64,000 bases of DNA from Planctomycetota bacterium (GTDB taxonomy: Bacteria; Planctomycetota; Phycisphaerae; Phycisphaerales; UBA1924): contig JAFLCN010000008.1 in NCBI GenBank assembly GCA_017303555.1, positions 85,628 through 149,627 on the forward strand. The letters run 5' to 3'. Positions 44,243 through 54,143 of this stretch are shown here, one piece after another. The stretch's first letter is position 1; the number at the start of each line of letters is the position of its first letter. A program made the position numbers and the translations under genes. The notes beneath the pieces are model-generated. The model made no database searches and was not told where the DNA came from. It was given only the letters and a program-made list of their open reading frames with translations.

Positions 44243-44262
44243 CGGGCCCCGATCGGGGCCCG
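44243..44262. repeat. Perfect 20-bp palindrome after the prolyl oligopeptidase gene
   Basis: CGGGCCCCGATCGGGGCCCG is a perfect palindrome 15 nt after the stop, just ahead of the T-tract terminator. It can form a very stable hairpin and would support termination from either strand. Confidence 0.7.
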
Positions 44263-44280
44263 TAAAACGCATGAATTGCG

Positions 44281-44312
44281 GGGCCGGAGCTTCTCCGGCC
44301 CTGTTTCTTTTT
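44281..44312 (+). terminator. Rho-independent terminator of the prolyl oligopeptidase gene
   Basis: A 9-bp perfect stem (44281-44289 with 44293-44301) with loop CTT is followed by TGTTTCTTTTT. It lies close upstream of the deacetylase. Confidence 0.9.
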
Positions 44313-44371
44313 GTGTTTCCCCAAATCGGGGTCTGGACCCTGCATGGCGCGCCCGGTATGGTCGATGGCTC

Positions 44372-45223
44372 GTGATCGGAATCGTTGCGTCCATCACCGT
44401 TTGTGTTCACGCCGTGGCGGCATTGCTGGGCACGGAGCGGCCCGCGCCTGCAAAGGCTCGCATCGAGTCGATCGTGTTGCCCGTGATGATGTATCACCAC
44501 GTGCGGGAGCCGGGGCCCGGTCTGGCGGATGCCGCGTCGCTGCGGTACGCGGTCTCTCCCGTCGAGTTTGAAAAACAGCTCGAGTACCTGCAGGCTCAGG
44601 GTTACACCACGATCGACACGCACACGCTCGATCACGCGATCCGTACGGGCGATCCGCTGCCGCCCAAGTCGGTGATGCTCACGTTCGACGACGGATGGGA
44701 AACCCAGTTCACGATCGTTTATCCGTTGCTCAAGGCGCGCGGAATGGTGGGGGTCTTCTTCGTGCACACCGGCGCGATCGGCGATCGGCCCGGGGCGGCG
44801 ATGTCCTGGGACGATGTCTGCCGGATGGAAGACGACGGCATGGATATCGAGAGCCACACCGTCACGCATCCGTCGCTGCCTCAGGTCGGGCCCGACGCGC
44901 TCGCCCGCGAACTCGCCGACTCGCGCTCGACCCTGGAAGCGCGGCTAGGCAGGCCGATTACCGCACTCGCGTATCCGTTCGGCGACTTCACCGATCGCGA
45001 GGTCGAGGCCGCACGCGTGGCCGGGTACCGGATCGCGTTCTCGACCGAGGTTGGCCTGGTTCAGCGACTCGATGAACCGCTCGAGGTCCACCGCACGATC
45101 ATCACCTTTGCGGACACGACCGACGACTTCGCGATCAAGCTCACCGAACGCGACGGCGGGCGGGCACTGCTCGACTACCGCCCGTCGATCACTCGAGAGA
45201 CGCGAGCGGCGAGCGTCCAGTAA
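44372..45223 (+). CDS. Polysaccharide deacetylase (NodB homology) membrane-anchored protein
   Basis: The 283-residue product starts at GTG with a membrane helix (about residues 1-19), then the NodB domain. MYHHVREPG and LTFDDGWETQF carry the catalytic Asp-Asp. ESHTVTHPSL carries the metal His residues, and LAYPFGDFTDREVEAA matches the family. It should remove acetyl groups from GlcNAc in peptidoglycan or an exopolysaccharide in the periplasm. The start is uncertain: TATGGT lies 9 nt before this GTG, and a TTG at 44276 is in frame but falls on the terminator stem. It is 60 nt downstream of the terminator and may form a unit of its own. Confidence 0.85.
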   Translation: MIGIVASITVCVHAVAALLGTERPAPAKARIESIVLPVMMYHHVREPGPGLADAASLRYAVSPVEFEKQLEYLQAQGYTTIDTHTLDHAIRTGDPLPPKSVMLTFDDGWETQFTIVYPLLKARGMVGVFFVHTGAIGDRPGAAMSWDDVCRMEDDGMDIESHTVTHPSLPQVGPDALARELADSRSTLEARLGRPITALAYPFGDFTDREVEAARVAGYRIAFSTEVGLVQRLDEPLEVHRTIITFADTTDDFAIKLTERDGGRALLDYRPSITRETRAASVQ

Positions 45224-45425
45224 ATTCGTGTGAATTTCGGCCAATCACGCGCGGCTCTATTGCATGCGCAGGCACGCCAACCGAAGGTGTTTCGCCTGCA
45301 TTCCGTTGCGTCGAAGCGATCGGGAGCAGTGGTTGGAAGACCGTTCTGCTGCCGGCGCGCGTGAATACAAGCGGCACCGATCCGCCCGGATCGGTCGGAC
45401 TGTCCGATCGCCGAGGACTGCTTCT

Positions 45426-46238
45426 TTACCGCTTCCGCGAGTACTGCAGGAACCACTCGCCCAGCTTGTAGTTCCGGTACGCGGGATCCCACGAGTTGTG
45501 ATCGGCATCGGGAAGAAGCGTGATCCGGATCGGAACCAGATTCTCGATGCCGATCTGGCGTTGCTGCACGGCGTCCACGATCGCCGTCGTCTGATCGGGA
45601 GGAACCACATTGTCCTTCAGCCCGTGGAACGCCCAGATCGGGAGGTCCTTCACCCGGATCGCGATTGACTGAGGCAGGAATTGATCGCCCATGTTGCGGT
45701 AGTAGCCGCAGATCGGGACGAGTGCCGCCCACTTCTCCGGATAGAGCGAGCCGAACGCCCACGTGCCCGCGCCGCCCTGCGAGAGCCCGGTGAGGTAGAA
45801 GCGATCCGCATCGACGTTGTAGTCGGCTTCAACTTCCGCGACGATGTCGAGCACCATCTGCTTGTGATCGATCCACTGGCTCTTGGTGTCGGGCTTCTGC
45901 GGGAAGATCACGATGAACGGCCACGCGGCACGATCGAGCTCGATCGCACTGCCGAGGCCGACCTGTGTCTGCTTCTTCCCGTCGGTGCCGGATTCGCCGC
46001 TGCCGTGCAGGAAGAGAATCGTGGGAGTCGGCTTCGTCGGGTCGTAGCCCGGCGGCACGTACACGGCGTACCCGCGCTTGCCACCGGGGCCGGCGTCGTG
46101 AACCGCGATCTCTTTGAATGCGAAGCCTTCGGTTGCCATGGGGAAAGTCTTTGCTGCTTGGGTGTCGGCGGTGGATGCCCGATCGTGGCTGCAAGCGGTC
46201 AGGAACAGGCACAGTGCGGCGAAACAGAAAATGCGCAT
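45426..46238 (-). CDS. Lipoprotein alpha/beta-hydrolase (esterase, PHB-depolymerase-like group)
   Basis: The 270-residue product has a lipoprotein signal (FLTAC, Cys16) and an alpha/beta-hydrolase domain. It has FLHGSGESG near the oxyanion hole, the nucleophile elbow GLSQGGAGT, an acid region FHGLKDNVVP, and the His in PDADHNSWDP. The look is that of the carboxylesterase / PHB-depolymerase-like group with a split cap. It probably acts at the outer or inner membrane on an ester. It converges with the deacetylase and is divergent from a GNAT gene. Confidence 0.82.
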   Translation of the reverse strand: MRIFCFAALCLFLTACSHDRASTADTQAAKTFPMATEGFAFKEIAVHDAGPGGKRGYAVYVPPGYDPTKPTPTILFLHGSGESGTDGKKQTQVGLGSAIELDRAAWPFIVIFPQKPDTKSQWIDHKQMVLDIVAEVEADYNVDADRFYLTGLSQGGAGTWAFGSLYPEKWAALVPICGYYRNMGDQFLPQSIAIRVKDLPIWAFHGLKDNVVPPDQTTAIVDAVQQRQIGIENLVPIRITLLPDADHNSWDPAYRNYKLGEWFLQYSRKR

Positions 46239-46401
46239 GGAGTGTGATCCAGGAATGGCCAGAAACCAGAGTAGCGATCGCGGATGAAGCGTTCTCGCGT
46301 CCCGAGATTGGGTCGCGAAAATTTGTGGGCCTGATGCGCCATCCGGAGAATGCGGGCGCGATCGGCCTTTGACATATTGTTTCGGCTTGCTGGAGGTGAT
46401 G

Positions 46402-46935
46402 ATGGCCGCGGATACCGGTGCCTGGAAAATCCGACGGCTCGATGCTCTCGATGAGCCTCAGATCGACCAGCTCGCGGACGTTCTGATCGACTGCGTCGAG
46501 GGCGGAGCCTCGGTGGGTTTCATGCTGCCTCTTACACGCGAACGGGCGATCGGCTTCTGGCGAAAAATCGCCCGAGGAGTCGCGGAAGGCGACCGGGCCA
46601 TTCTGGTCGCGGAAGACGCCGGTGGCATCTGCGGCACAGTGCAGTTGGTACTCGATCTGCCGGAGAATCAGCCACACCGGGCCGACCTCGTCAAGATGCT
46701 CGTACACAGCCGTGCGCGGCGTAAGGGGCTGGGCGCGGCGCTCATGCGGAGCGCGGAAGATGTGGCCCGTACATGCGGCAGGACGCTCCTCGTCCTCGAT
46801 GCCGTCACCGCCGGCGATGCGGCGCGGCTGTACGAATCGCTCGGCTGGAAACGGGTGGGGGATGTTCCCGACTTTGCGCTTTTCCCGCAGGGCGGAAGGT
46901 GCAGCACGACGTACTACTACCGCGATCTGGCCTGA
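46402..46935 (+). CDS. GNAT-family N-acetyltransferase
   Basis: The 177-residue enzyme has the GNAT fold. ICGTVQLVLDLPENQPHRADL leads into VKMLVHSRARRKGLGAALM, with the RxxGxGA-type CoA motif (ARRKGLGAAL). LLVLDAVTAGDAARLYESLGW follows. A perfect GGAGGTGA ribosome-binding site precedes two consecutive ATG codons; spacing favours the second at 46402. It is divergent from the esterase and convergent with the next lipoprotein gene. It is a distant relative of the GNAT enzyme at 38155 by fold only. The substrate is unknown. Confidence 0.88.
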   Translation: MAADTGAWKIRRLDALDEPQIDQLADVLIDCVEGGASVGFMLPLTRERAIGFWRKIARGVAEGDRAILVAEDAGGICGTVQLVLDLPENQPHRADLVKMLVHSRARRKGLGAALMRSAEDVARTCGRTLLVLDAVTAGDAARLYESLGWKRVGDVPDFALFPQGGRCSTTYYYRDLA

Positions 46936-46984
46936 GCCCGCGCGGGTGTCCCGAACCCCGCCTTTGATCGATCATCCGGCTTGC

Positions 46985-48085
46985 CTAACGGGCGGGAATC
47001 GTCAGGACGGGTCCGGGCTTGTCGGTGGCGCTCTCCTGCATGCGCAGACCGACCAGCAGGCGGAGAATCTTGAAAGCACGTTTGCTCCGCGTGTCGGACG
47101 CGTCGACGTAATACCACCATCCACGGAAAGGCACGGCGACGACGGCGTTCCTGGGGTACGACTTGGATGTGCGGATCGTCATCAGACGGTTTTCATCCTC
47201 GTACTGCGAAGCGAGAGCCGGCGCAACCCCCGATTTGGTGTCCTCTTCCGGCACCTCGATCGAGCGGGACGCGATGCGGATGACATCGAGTGCGGAGCGA
47301 AGTTGGATCTGAATCAAGGCGTTTTCGCTGCTGCCGTTGTTGATGTTCATCGGCAAGAGGATTTCGCGCCCGTCGGCCTTGATGTCCTTGATGGACAGCA
47401 GGTCGAGCACCTCCCGAATTTCGGTCGCCTGCTCGGCGTCATATCCACTGATTCGCACGCAGTACTCTGGCTCGGGCAGTTTGCTCGCCGCGGTTCGGCC
47501 CGTGGTGATGACGCCCGCGTTACGCAGTTTCGCCTGGAGTTCAAAGAAGCGGACCAGCTTCGCGGGCGTGGGCTGATCCATGGGATTGTTCATGCCGTTG
47601 ACGCGCCGGTACAACTGACGCATCCAGATCACTTCGTCTTCGGAAGCCCCCAGAAGCAACTGAGCCTGCGCCAGCGTGATAGGCGTCAGCATCCGGCTCA
47701 GGAACATCTCGCCGCTGAGCGGGGTGTAGGAGATCGTGGGGCTTTCCTCGTACGCAACGCCGGCGGAGAGGGGCACAAGATTGCCCGCGTAGTTTTCGGT
47801 CGGCCCGATCCCGACATTGCCGTTCAGGTTCGCGCTGACCTTGATACTCGCCGTCACGCTCGCCACGGTGAGCATGCCGAAGGTCTGGTCGTAGCGTTCG
47901 CGCACGATCACGTTCAGCAACTGCTCGTCTTCGGTGCTGTTAATCACCTCGTTGTAGACCGACCGGCCATTGGCGATCGAGGCCGGGCCGACGGAGGCGC
48001 AGCCGGAAAGGGCGGCGCCGGCCCCGAGGAGCACTCCGCAGAGTGCGGAACGGAGGAATGGCTCGCGAGAGATTCGGATGTGCAT
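46985..48085 (-). CDS. Lipoprotein of unknown function
   Basis: The 366-residue product has a lipoprotein signal (ALSGC, Cys29). The mature part contains SVYNEVINSTEDEQLLNVIVRERY, a beta-rich stretch, and a long helical portion (EDEVIWMRQLYRRVNGMNN, LVRFFELQAKLRNAG). A C-terminal region ends WYYVDASDTRSKRAFKILRLLVG. No catalytic motif is recognised. I choose the ATG with the signal peptide; a longer frame starts before the promoter of the divergent MarR gene. Localised to a membrane by lipid; the partner is unknown. Confidence 0.75.
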   Translation of the reverse strand: MHIRISREPFLRSALCGVLLGAGAALSGCASVGPASIANGRSVYNEVINSTEDEQLLNVIVRERYDQTFGMLTVASVTASIKVSANLNGNVGIGPTENYAGNLVPLSAGVAYEESPTISYTPLSGEMFLSRMLTPITLAQAQLLLGASEDEVIWMRQLYRRVNGMNNPMDQPTPAKLVRFFELQAKLRNAGVITTGRTAASKLPEPEYCVRISGYDAEQATEIREVLDLLSIKDIKADGREILLPMNINNGSSENALIQIQLRSALDVIRIASRSIEVPEEDTKSGVAPALASQYEDENRLMTIRTSKSYPRNAVVAVPFRGWWYYVDASDTRSKRAFKILRLLVGLRMQESATDKPGPVLTIPAR

Positions 48086-48196
48086 AGAGAGCTCGTCTTG
48101 CGTGTTCGGAATCGTGGGAGGGTTCGCGTTGCGCGAAAACAGGGCGCAGACTCTAACCGACGGCGGATCGACTCGCATACCCGCGAGCGGATTTCC

Positions 48197-48225
48197 TTGA
48201 CGCGGGCCGGATCGGTTGATATAGT
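48197..48225 (+). promoter_or_regulatory. Sigma-70-like promoter of the MarR gene, with possible operator
   Basis: TTGACG (48197-48202) and TATAGT (48220-48225) are 17 bp apart. Overlapping the -10 is a short inverted pair AGTT / AACT in a GTTGACTAGGAAACT context, which could be where the encoded MarR protein binds. Confidence 0.65.
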
Positions 48226-48247
48226 TGACTAGGAAACTGATTGCTCG

Positions 48248-48730
48248 ATGACGGCCAGCATGCACGCAACCCCAAAGCCATCCTCCGTCAGCCCGCTCGA
48301 TTCCCACCTCGGATACTGGCTTCGCCTGGTGTCAAATGATGTGTCACATGCTTTCCGCCTGAAGGTGGAATCGCGGGGTGTCACGGTTGCGGAATGGGTT
48401 ATTCTGCGTGCACTTTTCGATTCTGAAAGCACCAACCCCAGCCAGTTGGCAGACCGGATCGGGCTCACACGCGGCGCTGTCTCCAAACTGGTCGATCGCC
48501 TGTTTGCGAAGGGCATGGTGCGGGTTGGGATCGAAAGAAAGGACCGGCGGTTTCAGGCCGTGAGCCTGACTCCCGCTGGCCGCCGCCTCGTGCCTCAACT
48601 CGCGGCGATCGCCGACGACAACGACGCGGAGGTTTTCGGGTTCCTCGGCGCCGAACGCCGGAACGAACTCGTGCGTCTCCTTCGAGAAATCTCGGAGCGC
48701 CGGGGCGTTTCCGGCGCTCCGGTTGACTGA
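48248..48730 (+). CDS. MarR-family transcriptional regulator
   Basis: The 160-residue DNA-binding protein has the winged-helix fold: TVAEWVILRALF, NPSQLADRIGLTRGAVSKLVDRLFAKGMV (recognition helix), and the wing RKDRRFQAVSLTPAGRRLVPQL. MarR proteins are small-molecule-responsive repressors. It has its own strong promoter and is followed 21 nt later by a DUF1398-type gene, so the pair forms an operon. It probably regulates itself and its partner. The ligand is unknown. Confidence 0.9.
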   Translation: MTASMHATPKPSSVSPLDSHLGYWLRLVSNDVSHAFRLKVESRGVTVAEWVILRALFDSESTNPSQLADRIGLTRGAVSKLVDRLFAKGMVRVGIERKDRRFQAVSLTPAGRRLVPQLAAIADDNDAEVFGFLGAERRNELVRLLREISERRGVSGAPVD

Positions 48731-48751
48731 ACCACACATCGGAGAAATCGG

Positions 48752-49153
48752 ATGAACAGCGAACAACAGGCGGTCATTCAGGAATGCGCAGCGCTCTCGA
48801 AAACCGGGCAGATTGGTTTCGGCGAGGTCGTCGGCCGGTTGATCAAAGCCGGAGTCGAGCGATACCACGCCGACTACAGCCGGATGGAAGCCACGTATTA
48901 CGCGCCCGATGGAACCTCGCTGGTTGTGGCGCTCAATCTCGAATCGATGCCGATCGCACGCGATTTCTCGGCGGCACAAGTCGAAACCGCGGTGCGTCAA
49001 TCGCAGCGGGGCGAGATCAAGTTCCCGCAATTTTCGAGGCAGGCGACTGCCGCGGGCTGTGTTGGCTACTTCGCGCAGATCGCCGGCAAATGCGTGCAGT
49101 ACTTCGGGCGCAACGGTGAAATGCACACGGAGTGGTTTCCGGGCGCGAAGTGA
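48752..49153 (+). CDS. DUF1398-family protein (YbcV-like)
   Basis: The 133-residue protein has the pattern of DUF1398: FGEVVGRLIKAGVERYHADYSRMEATYYAPDG, then SAAQVETAVRQSQRGEIKFPQFSRQATAAGCVGYFAQIAGKCVQYFGRNGEMHTEWFPG. The family is of unknown function and is found in phages and many bacteria. A GGAGA site lies 9 nt before the ATG. It is the second gene of the MarR operon, so it may respond to the same signal. Confidence 0.82.
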   Translation: MNSEQQAVIQECAALSKTGQIGFGEVVGRLIKAGVERYHADYSRMEATYYAPDGTSLVVALNLESMPIARDFSAAQVETAVRQSQRGEIKFPQFSRQATAAGCVGYFAQIAGKCVQYFGRNGEMHTEWFPGAK

Positions 49154-49454
49154 TCTGCCCGGGGAAGGGACATCGCTGTTCGGTTTTCCACAATCGAACT
49201 CGATGCTGGACAACGACTTACAGAAAACCGCCTTCCGCTCAAATCCCAAACATTGACAAGGTTGTTCGGGGTTGGTACGCTGTGCCCAGACAGGCTCGCG
49301 TCTGATGCCGCCCCTGTCTCTCGTGCTGCGAAACAAGGCGTTTCGGGGCCGGGCACTGCGTCAGGACGACTTTCGAACCCTTGCTGCCCCGTTCGTTTGG
49401 GTACCAAGGCCACTCGAAAGCCAACCCGCCAGAGGCGGGAGATCGGATTGTTTC
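49154..49454 (+). other. recA promoter region and leader
   Basis: This 301-nt interval has no supportable gene. It contains the recA promoter at 49253-49281 and, after it, a leader of about 165 nt that runs to the recA ATG. A frame through the leader lacks a good ribosome-binding site and is not conserved-looking, so I take it as untranslated. Confidence 0.55.
49253..49281 (+). promoter_or_regulatory. Near-consensus sigma-70 promoter of recA
   Basis: Exact TTGACA (49253-49258), 17-bp spacer, then TACGCT (49276-49281). Transcription would start near 49288, giving a leader of about 165 nt. Confidence 0.75.
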
Positions 49455-50564
49455 ATGGCCGTGGCAGAAATGAAGGAAGTGAAGGGTGGCGCGGGGAGTG
49501 GTGGGGTGGAAGATCGTCAAAAGAAGAAGGCGCTGGACCTCGCACTCGGGCAGATCGAGAAGGCGTTCGGCAAGGGCGCCGTCATGCGGATGGACGAAAC
49601 CGCATACATGAACATCCCGGGTATTTCGACGGGATCGATTTCGCTCGATATCGCGCTCGGTGGCAAGGGCATTCCGCGTGGGCGAATTGTGGAAGTCTTC
49701 GGGCCGGAATCTTCCGGTAAGACGACTTTGTCGCTCACGATCGCAGCGCACGCGCAGAAGGATGGCGGCGTCGCGGCGTTCATCGACGCGGAACACGCGC
49801 TCGATCCGTCTTGGGCCCGGCGCATCGGCGTCAACATCGACGATCTCTTGGTCAGCCAGCCCGATTCGGGCGAGCAGGCGCTCGAGATCTGCGAACTGCT
49901 CGTGCGTTCCAACGCGGTCGATCTGATCGTCGTCGACTCGGTCGCGGCCCTGATTCCCAAGGCCGAAATCGAAGGCGAAATGGGCGACGCCACGATGGGC
50001 TTGCAGGCACGGCTGATGAGTCAGGCGATGCGCAAGCTGACGGGTGTGATCGCCCGCAGCAACTGCACGGTCGTCTTCATCAACCAGATCCGCGAGAAGA
50101 TCGGCGTGATGTTCGGCAGCCCCGAAACCACGACCGGCGGCCGCGCTCTGAAGTTTTATTCGTCGGTGCGCATCGATGTGCGTCGTACCGGCGCGATCAA
50201 GGAAGGCGAAGTGACGGTTGGCAGCCGCACGCGTGCACGCGTGGTGAAGAACAAGGTTGCCCCGCCCTTCCGCGATGCCGAATTCGACATCATGTACACC
50301 GAGGGCATCTCGCTCGCGGGTGACCTGCTCGACATGGCGGTCGAGAGCAAGGTGATCAACAAGGCGGGCGCCTGGTTCAGCTACGGCGAGGTCCGCATGG
50401 GCCAGGGCCGCGAACAGGCGCGTGCGATGCTCAAGGACAACGTCGAGATGTTCAAGGAAGTCCGTGCGAAGGTGCTCGAGATTCGCGGTGCGCATCCGGT
50501 GAACGGGCGGCCCGCGGGCGCAGTCGCCGGCGATGCCGATGCGGATGCGGACGAAGAGGAATAA
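49455..50564 (+). CDS. recA: Recombinase RecA
   Basis: RecA forms filaments on single-stranded DNA for homologous recombination and SOS signalling. The 369-residue protein has Walker [10 protein letters not shown] (83-91), Walker [11 protein letters not shown], the L1 and L2 DNA-binding loops ([18 protein letters not shown] and the [24 protein letters not shown] region), and the acidic C-terminus. The ATG at 49455 gives a ~30-residue N-terminal helix of normal length. A longer in-frame start lies within the leader. The C-terminus ends with an Asp/Glu/Ala run. It ends in a strong terminator. Confidence 0.96.
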   Translation: MAVAEMKEVKGGAGSGGVEDRQKKKALDLALGQIEKAFGKGAVMRMDETAYMNIPGISTGSISLDIALGGKGIPRGRIVEVFGPESSGKTTLSLTIAAHAQKDGGVAAFIDAEHALDPSWARRIGVNIDDLLVSQPDSGEQALEICELLVRSNAVDLIVVDSVAALIPKAEIEGEMGDATMGLQARLMSQAMRKLTGVIARSNCTVVFINQIREKIGVMFGSPETTTGGRALKFYSSVRIDVRRTGAIKEGEVTVGSRTRARVVKNKVAPPFRDAEFDIMYTEGISLAGDLLDMAVESKVINKAGAWFSYGEVRMGQGREQARAMLKDNVEMFKEVRAKVLEIRGAHPVNGRPAGAVAGDADADADEEE

Positions 50565-50604
50565 AGCTCGCGTCCGCCTTCGAAAGAAACCCTGAAGTTC
50601 TCAG

Positions 50605-50637
50605 CCGCCCGACCTTTGTCGGGCGGTTTTCATTTTG
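50605..50637 (+). terminator. Rho-independent terminator of recA
   Basis: Stem CCGCCCGAC / GTCGGGCGG (50605-50613 and 50618-50626) with loop CTTT is followed by TTTTCATTTT. It lies 41 nt after the recA stop. Confidence 0.93.
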
Positions 50638-50648
50638 AAGCGGGCAAG

Positions 50649-50900
50649 TCAATCGCCAATACGCTTTGGCGGAACGACAAGTTTTGGCTTTCCGAAGCGG
50701 AATCCGGTGTAGTAGGCCTTTTGCTTCCCATCAGGCTGGCAAGACTTCGAGAATGCCAGCGCGAAGGCCAAGCCGACCATGAGAAGAACTGTGCCGGCGA
50801 TCGCGGAGCGGCGAGTCTGCTTCTCAGATTCGCTGATTCTGGGGTACGTCGGAGAGCGAGTTGCTGCGCGCTTCACCGACCTGGTTGGCTTGTGAGACAC
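50649..50900 (-). CDS. Small single-helix membrane protein after phoU
   Basis: The 83-residue frame starts at GTG, 9 nt after the phoU stop. It has a basic N-terminus (about 30 residues, many Lys/Arg), one membrane helix (about residues 34-50), and a basic C-terminal tail. A Cys lies just after the helix. No family is recognised. Its position and the hydrophobic helix flanked by charges suggest a real gene cotranscribed with phoU. It ends 11 nt from the recA terminator stem. The start codon choice is tentative. Confidence 0.5.
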   Translation of the reverse strand: MSHKPTRSVKRAATRSPTYPRISESEKQTRRSAIAGTVLLMVGLAFALAFSKSCQPDGKQKAYYTGFRFGKPKLVVPPKRIGD

Positions 50901-50909
50901 GGTGGAAGA

Positions 50910-51617
50910 TCACCCCTGCCGCGGAATCTCGATCCACTGCGTCGGCGTGTGGCGCACGATCGCTCCGGTGCTCGAGTAGATGATCTGCTCGGCCACGTTC
51001 GTGCAGTGGTCCGCGACCAGTTCGCACTGGCTCGCAACTTCAAGAAGCAGGAATGCGAACTCGACGGTCATCTGTCCCTTGGCGATCTGCTGCTCGCCGT
51101 CGCGGATGATCGCGTCTTTGAACGCGGTCACACAGTGCTGGCTTTGAAGCACCACCTTGGCGAGCGGGGCATCCATTCGCGCAAAGGCCGTGGTCGTATC
51201 GCGAAGAATCCCGATCACGCTGTTGGCCATCATGCGGAAAGTGGCCGGGAAAGCGCGACCGGGAGTACCCGCCCCGCCCGCCATCGGCTTCACAAGGTCC
51301 GAGAGATCGACCGCGACATCCGCCACGCGCTCGAGCTCGTTGTTCACCTTCACGATCGTCAGCACGCGGCGAAGATCGCTCTCGCCCAGGCTCGCGCCCT
51401 CGTTGGTCGCATCATTCAGGAGCGCGACGCACGCCTTCTCGATCGCGACATCCGAGGCGTCGATGGCGTCGTCGTCGCTGTTCACCTTCGCAGCCTTCGC
51501 GGCGTCACGCGTGAAGAACGCGTCGAGGGCCAGTTCCAGCAGCGCCTGAACGCGCCGGCCCTGGGCCTCGAGGTCGGTGGAGAGCTGCGCGATGCGTTTG
51601 GGGAAATCTTGTGCCAT
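50910..51617 (-). CDS. phoU: PhoU-family phosphate signalling protein
   Basis: The 235-residue all-helical protein has the two-fold PhoU repeat. FPKRIAQLSTDLEAQGRRVQALLELALDAFF begins the first bundle, and LTIVKVNNELERVADVAVDLSDL is a metal-binding-like DxxxE/ExxxD segment. A second matching region is LLLEVASQCELVADHCTNVAEQIIY. PhoU represses the Pho regulon and controls the Pst transporter. No pst or phoBR genes are beside it here. I choose the ATG before AQDFPKR because it starts the fold; a longer frame enters the eno promoter. It is divergent from eno. Confidence 0.9.
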   Translation of the reverse strand: MAQDFPKRIAQLSTDLEAQGRRVQALLELALDAFFTRDAAKAAKVNSDDDAIDASDVAIEKACVALLNDATNEGASLGESDLRRVLTIVKVNNELERVADVAVDLSDLVKPMAGGAGTPGRAFPATFRMMANSVIGILRDTTTAFARMDAPLAKVVLQSQHCVTAFKDAIIRDGEQQIAKGQMTVEFAFLLLEVASQCELVADHCTNVAEQIIYSSTGAIVRHTPTQWIEIPRQG

Positions 51618-51656
51618 AACAGTCTGGAATCGTGCTCCACAACCATACCACGCAGA

Positions 51657-53055
<1,399 letters not shown>

Positions 53056-53067
53056 TTCAAAGCGGGT

Positions 53068-54096
53068 TCAGAGCCCGACCTTTATCCCCTCCGCCTTGAA
53101 CTTCTGCAGCAGCAACTGCAAATCCGTCAGCGCCTTGTCGAGGCGGTCTGCCGCGCTATTCAGGGAGCGGTAGAGATCCGGGTTGTTCACGAGCTGGCCG
53201 GCGGTGCCTTCGCCCCGGTTGATCTTGCCGGCGATCGCGCCGACATCCGTCAGCGCGCCATCGAGGCGTGAAAGCGTCGTCTTGGCATCGCGGCCGAGGT
53301 TTTCAACTGCCGCCACGGCGCGTTCGGCCTTGCCATCGAGGCCTTTCGCGGCGTTGTCGATGCTCTTTGCCGCGGCCTGCGCATCGGCCATCAACTGGCT
53401 GATCTTCTCGGAGTTGTCTTTCAGGCTGTTGTAGAGCGCATCGTCGGCGACCCACTTGTTCATGCCCGAGAGCAGTGTGTCCACGCGGGCGAGGATGCTC
53501 GCGACGGTCGGTTGTTTGCCGGCTTCAAGATCGCCGGGTTTTCGGGGTTCGAGCAGGGCCTGCAGGCTCTCGCCCACGCGTGTGTACGTGTCGGCAAACT
53601 TCTCGAACTTCTCCGCTGTGCTTGAAAGGCGTTCGAGCGGACGCTGCAGGTCGCCAAAGAGCGAGCGGGGCACGACGCGAATCGGCGGCGTCTCGCGCCC
53701 GGGCAAAAACGCGTCCTCGGGGATGAACGAATTCGGGTTTGCGCCCTCGGCGAAGGAGAGCGACATCGCCGAGTCGCCGACGAAACCCTTCTCGACGTAG
53801 ACGGCCAGATCTTTCGGGATTTGGATCCCCTGCTGGATCTTGAGCGTTGCGATGATGCCGTCGGTGGGAGGATTGGCGACCGCAAGATTTGTGATCGCGC
53901 CCACGCGAACGCCGTTGAAGAGAACCGGAGATGTGCTGCCCACGCCCGCGCCCGAGGGCATCGAGAGCTTGATCGGGTAGACCTTTTCCAGGCGCTTGCG
54001 GAATTCGCCGAAGAGCATGAGCATGATCAAGAGGCCACCGACACCGACGATGAAGGTGAGGCCGACCAGAAAATCTCGAACCACGGACTTGTTCAT
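53068..54096 (-). CDS. mlaD: MlaD-family (MCE) lipid-transport protein
   Basis: The 342-residue product has a short cytoplasmic start, one membrane helix (about residues 9-29), the MCE domain (PSGAGVGSTSPVLFNGVRVGAI to KGFVGDSAMSLSFAEGANP), and a long C-terminal part of Leu/Lys/Asp-rich helices that ends RLDKALTDLQLLLQKF. MlaD hexamers hold lipids between the ABC transporter and the outer membrane. It lies 47 nt downstream of the MlaF-like ATPase. The helical C-terminus is longer than in E. coli MlaD, as in other phyla where it forms a tube. It converges with eno. Confidence 0.85.
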   Translation of the reverse strand: MNKSVVRDFLVGLTFIVGVGGLLIMLMLFGEFRKRLEKVYPIKLSMPSGAGVGSTSPVLFNGVRVGAITNLAVANPPTDGIIATLKIQQGIQIPKDLAVYVEKGFVGDSAMSLSFAEGANPNSFIPEDAFLPGRETPPIRVVPRSLFGDLQRPLERLSSTAEKFEKFADTYTRVGESLQALLEPRKPGDLEAGKQPTVASILARVDTLLSGMNKWVADDALYNSLKDNSEKISQLMADAQAAAKSIDNAAKGLDGKAERAVAAVENLGRDAKTTLSRLDGALTDVGAIAGKINRGEGTAGQLVNNPDLYRSLNSAADRLDKALTDLQLLLQKFKAEGIKVGL

Positions 54097-54143
54097 GCTT
54101 CGCTCAAATATTCCGCCCGCTCATTCCGGCCACTTGTTCGGAA

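Noticed and set aside
41210..44869. A 1219-codon open frame on the minus strand across the stress protein, prolyl oligopeptidase and deacetylase genes
   Set aside because: It is antisense to three well-supported genes, is Arg/His/Gly-rich throughout, and has no domain. Long antisense frames are expected at this GC content.
46622..48232. A 536-codon plus-strand frame running through the second GNAT gene and opposite the lipoprotein
   Set aside because: It overlaps a GNAT gene with a perfect ribosome-binding site and a lipoprotein with a clear signal peptide; the product has no recognisable fold.
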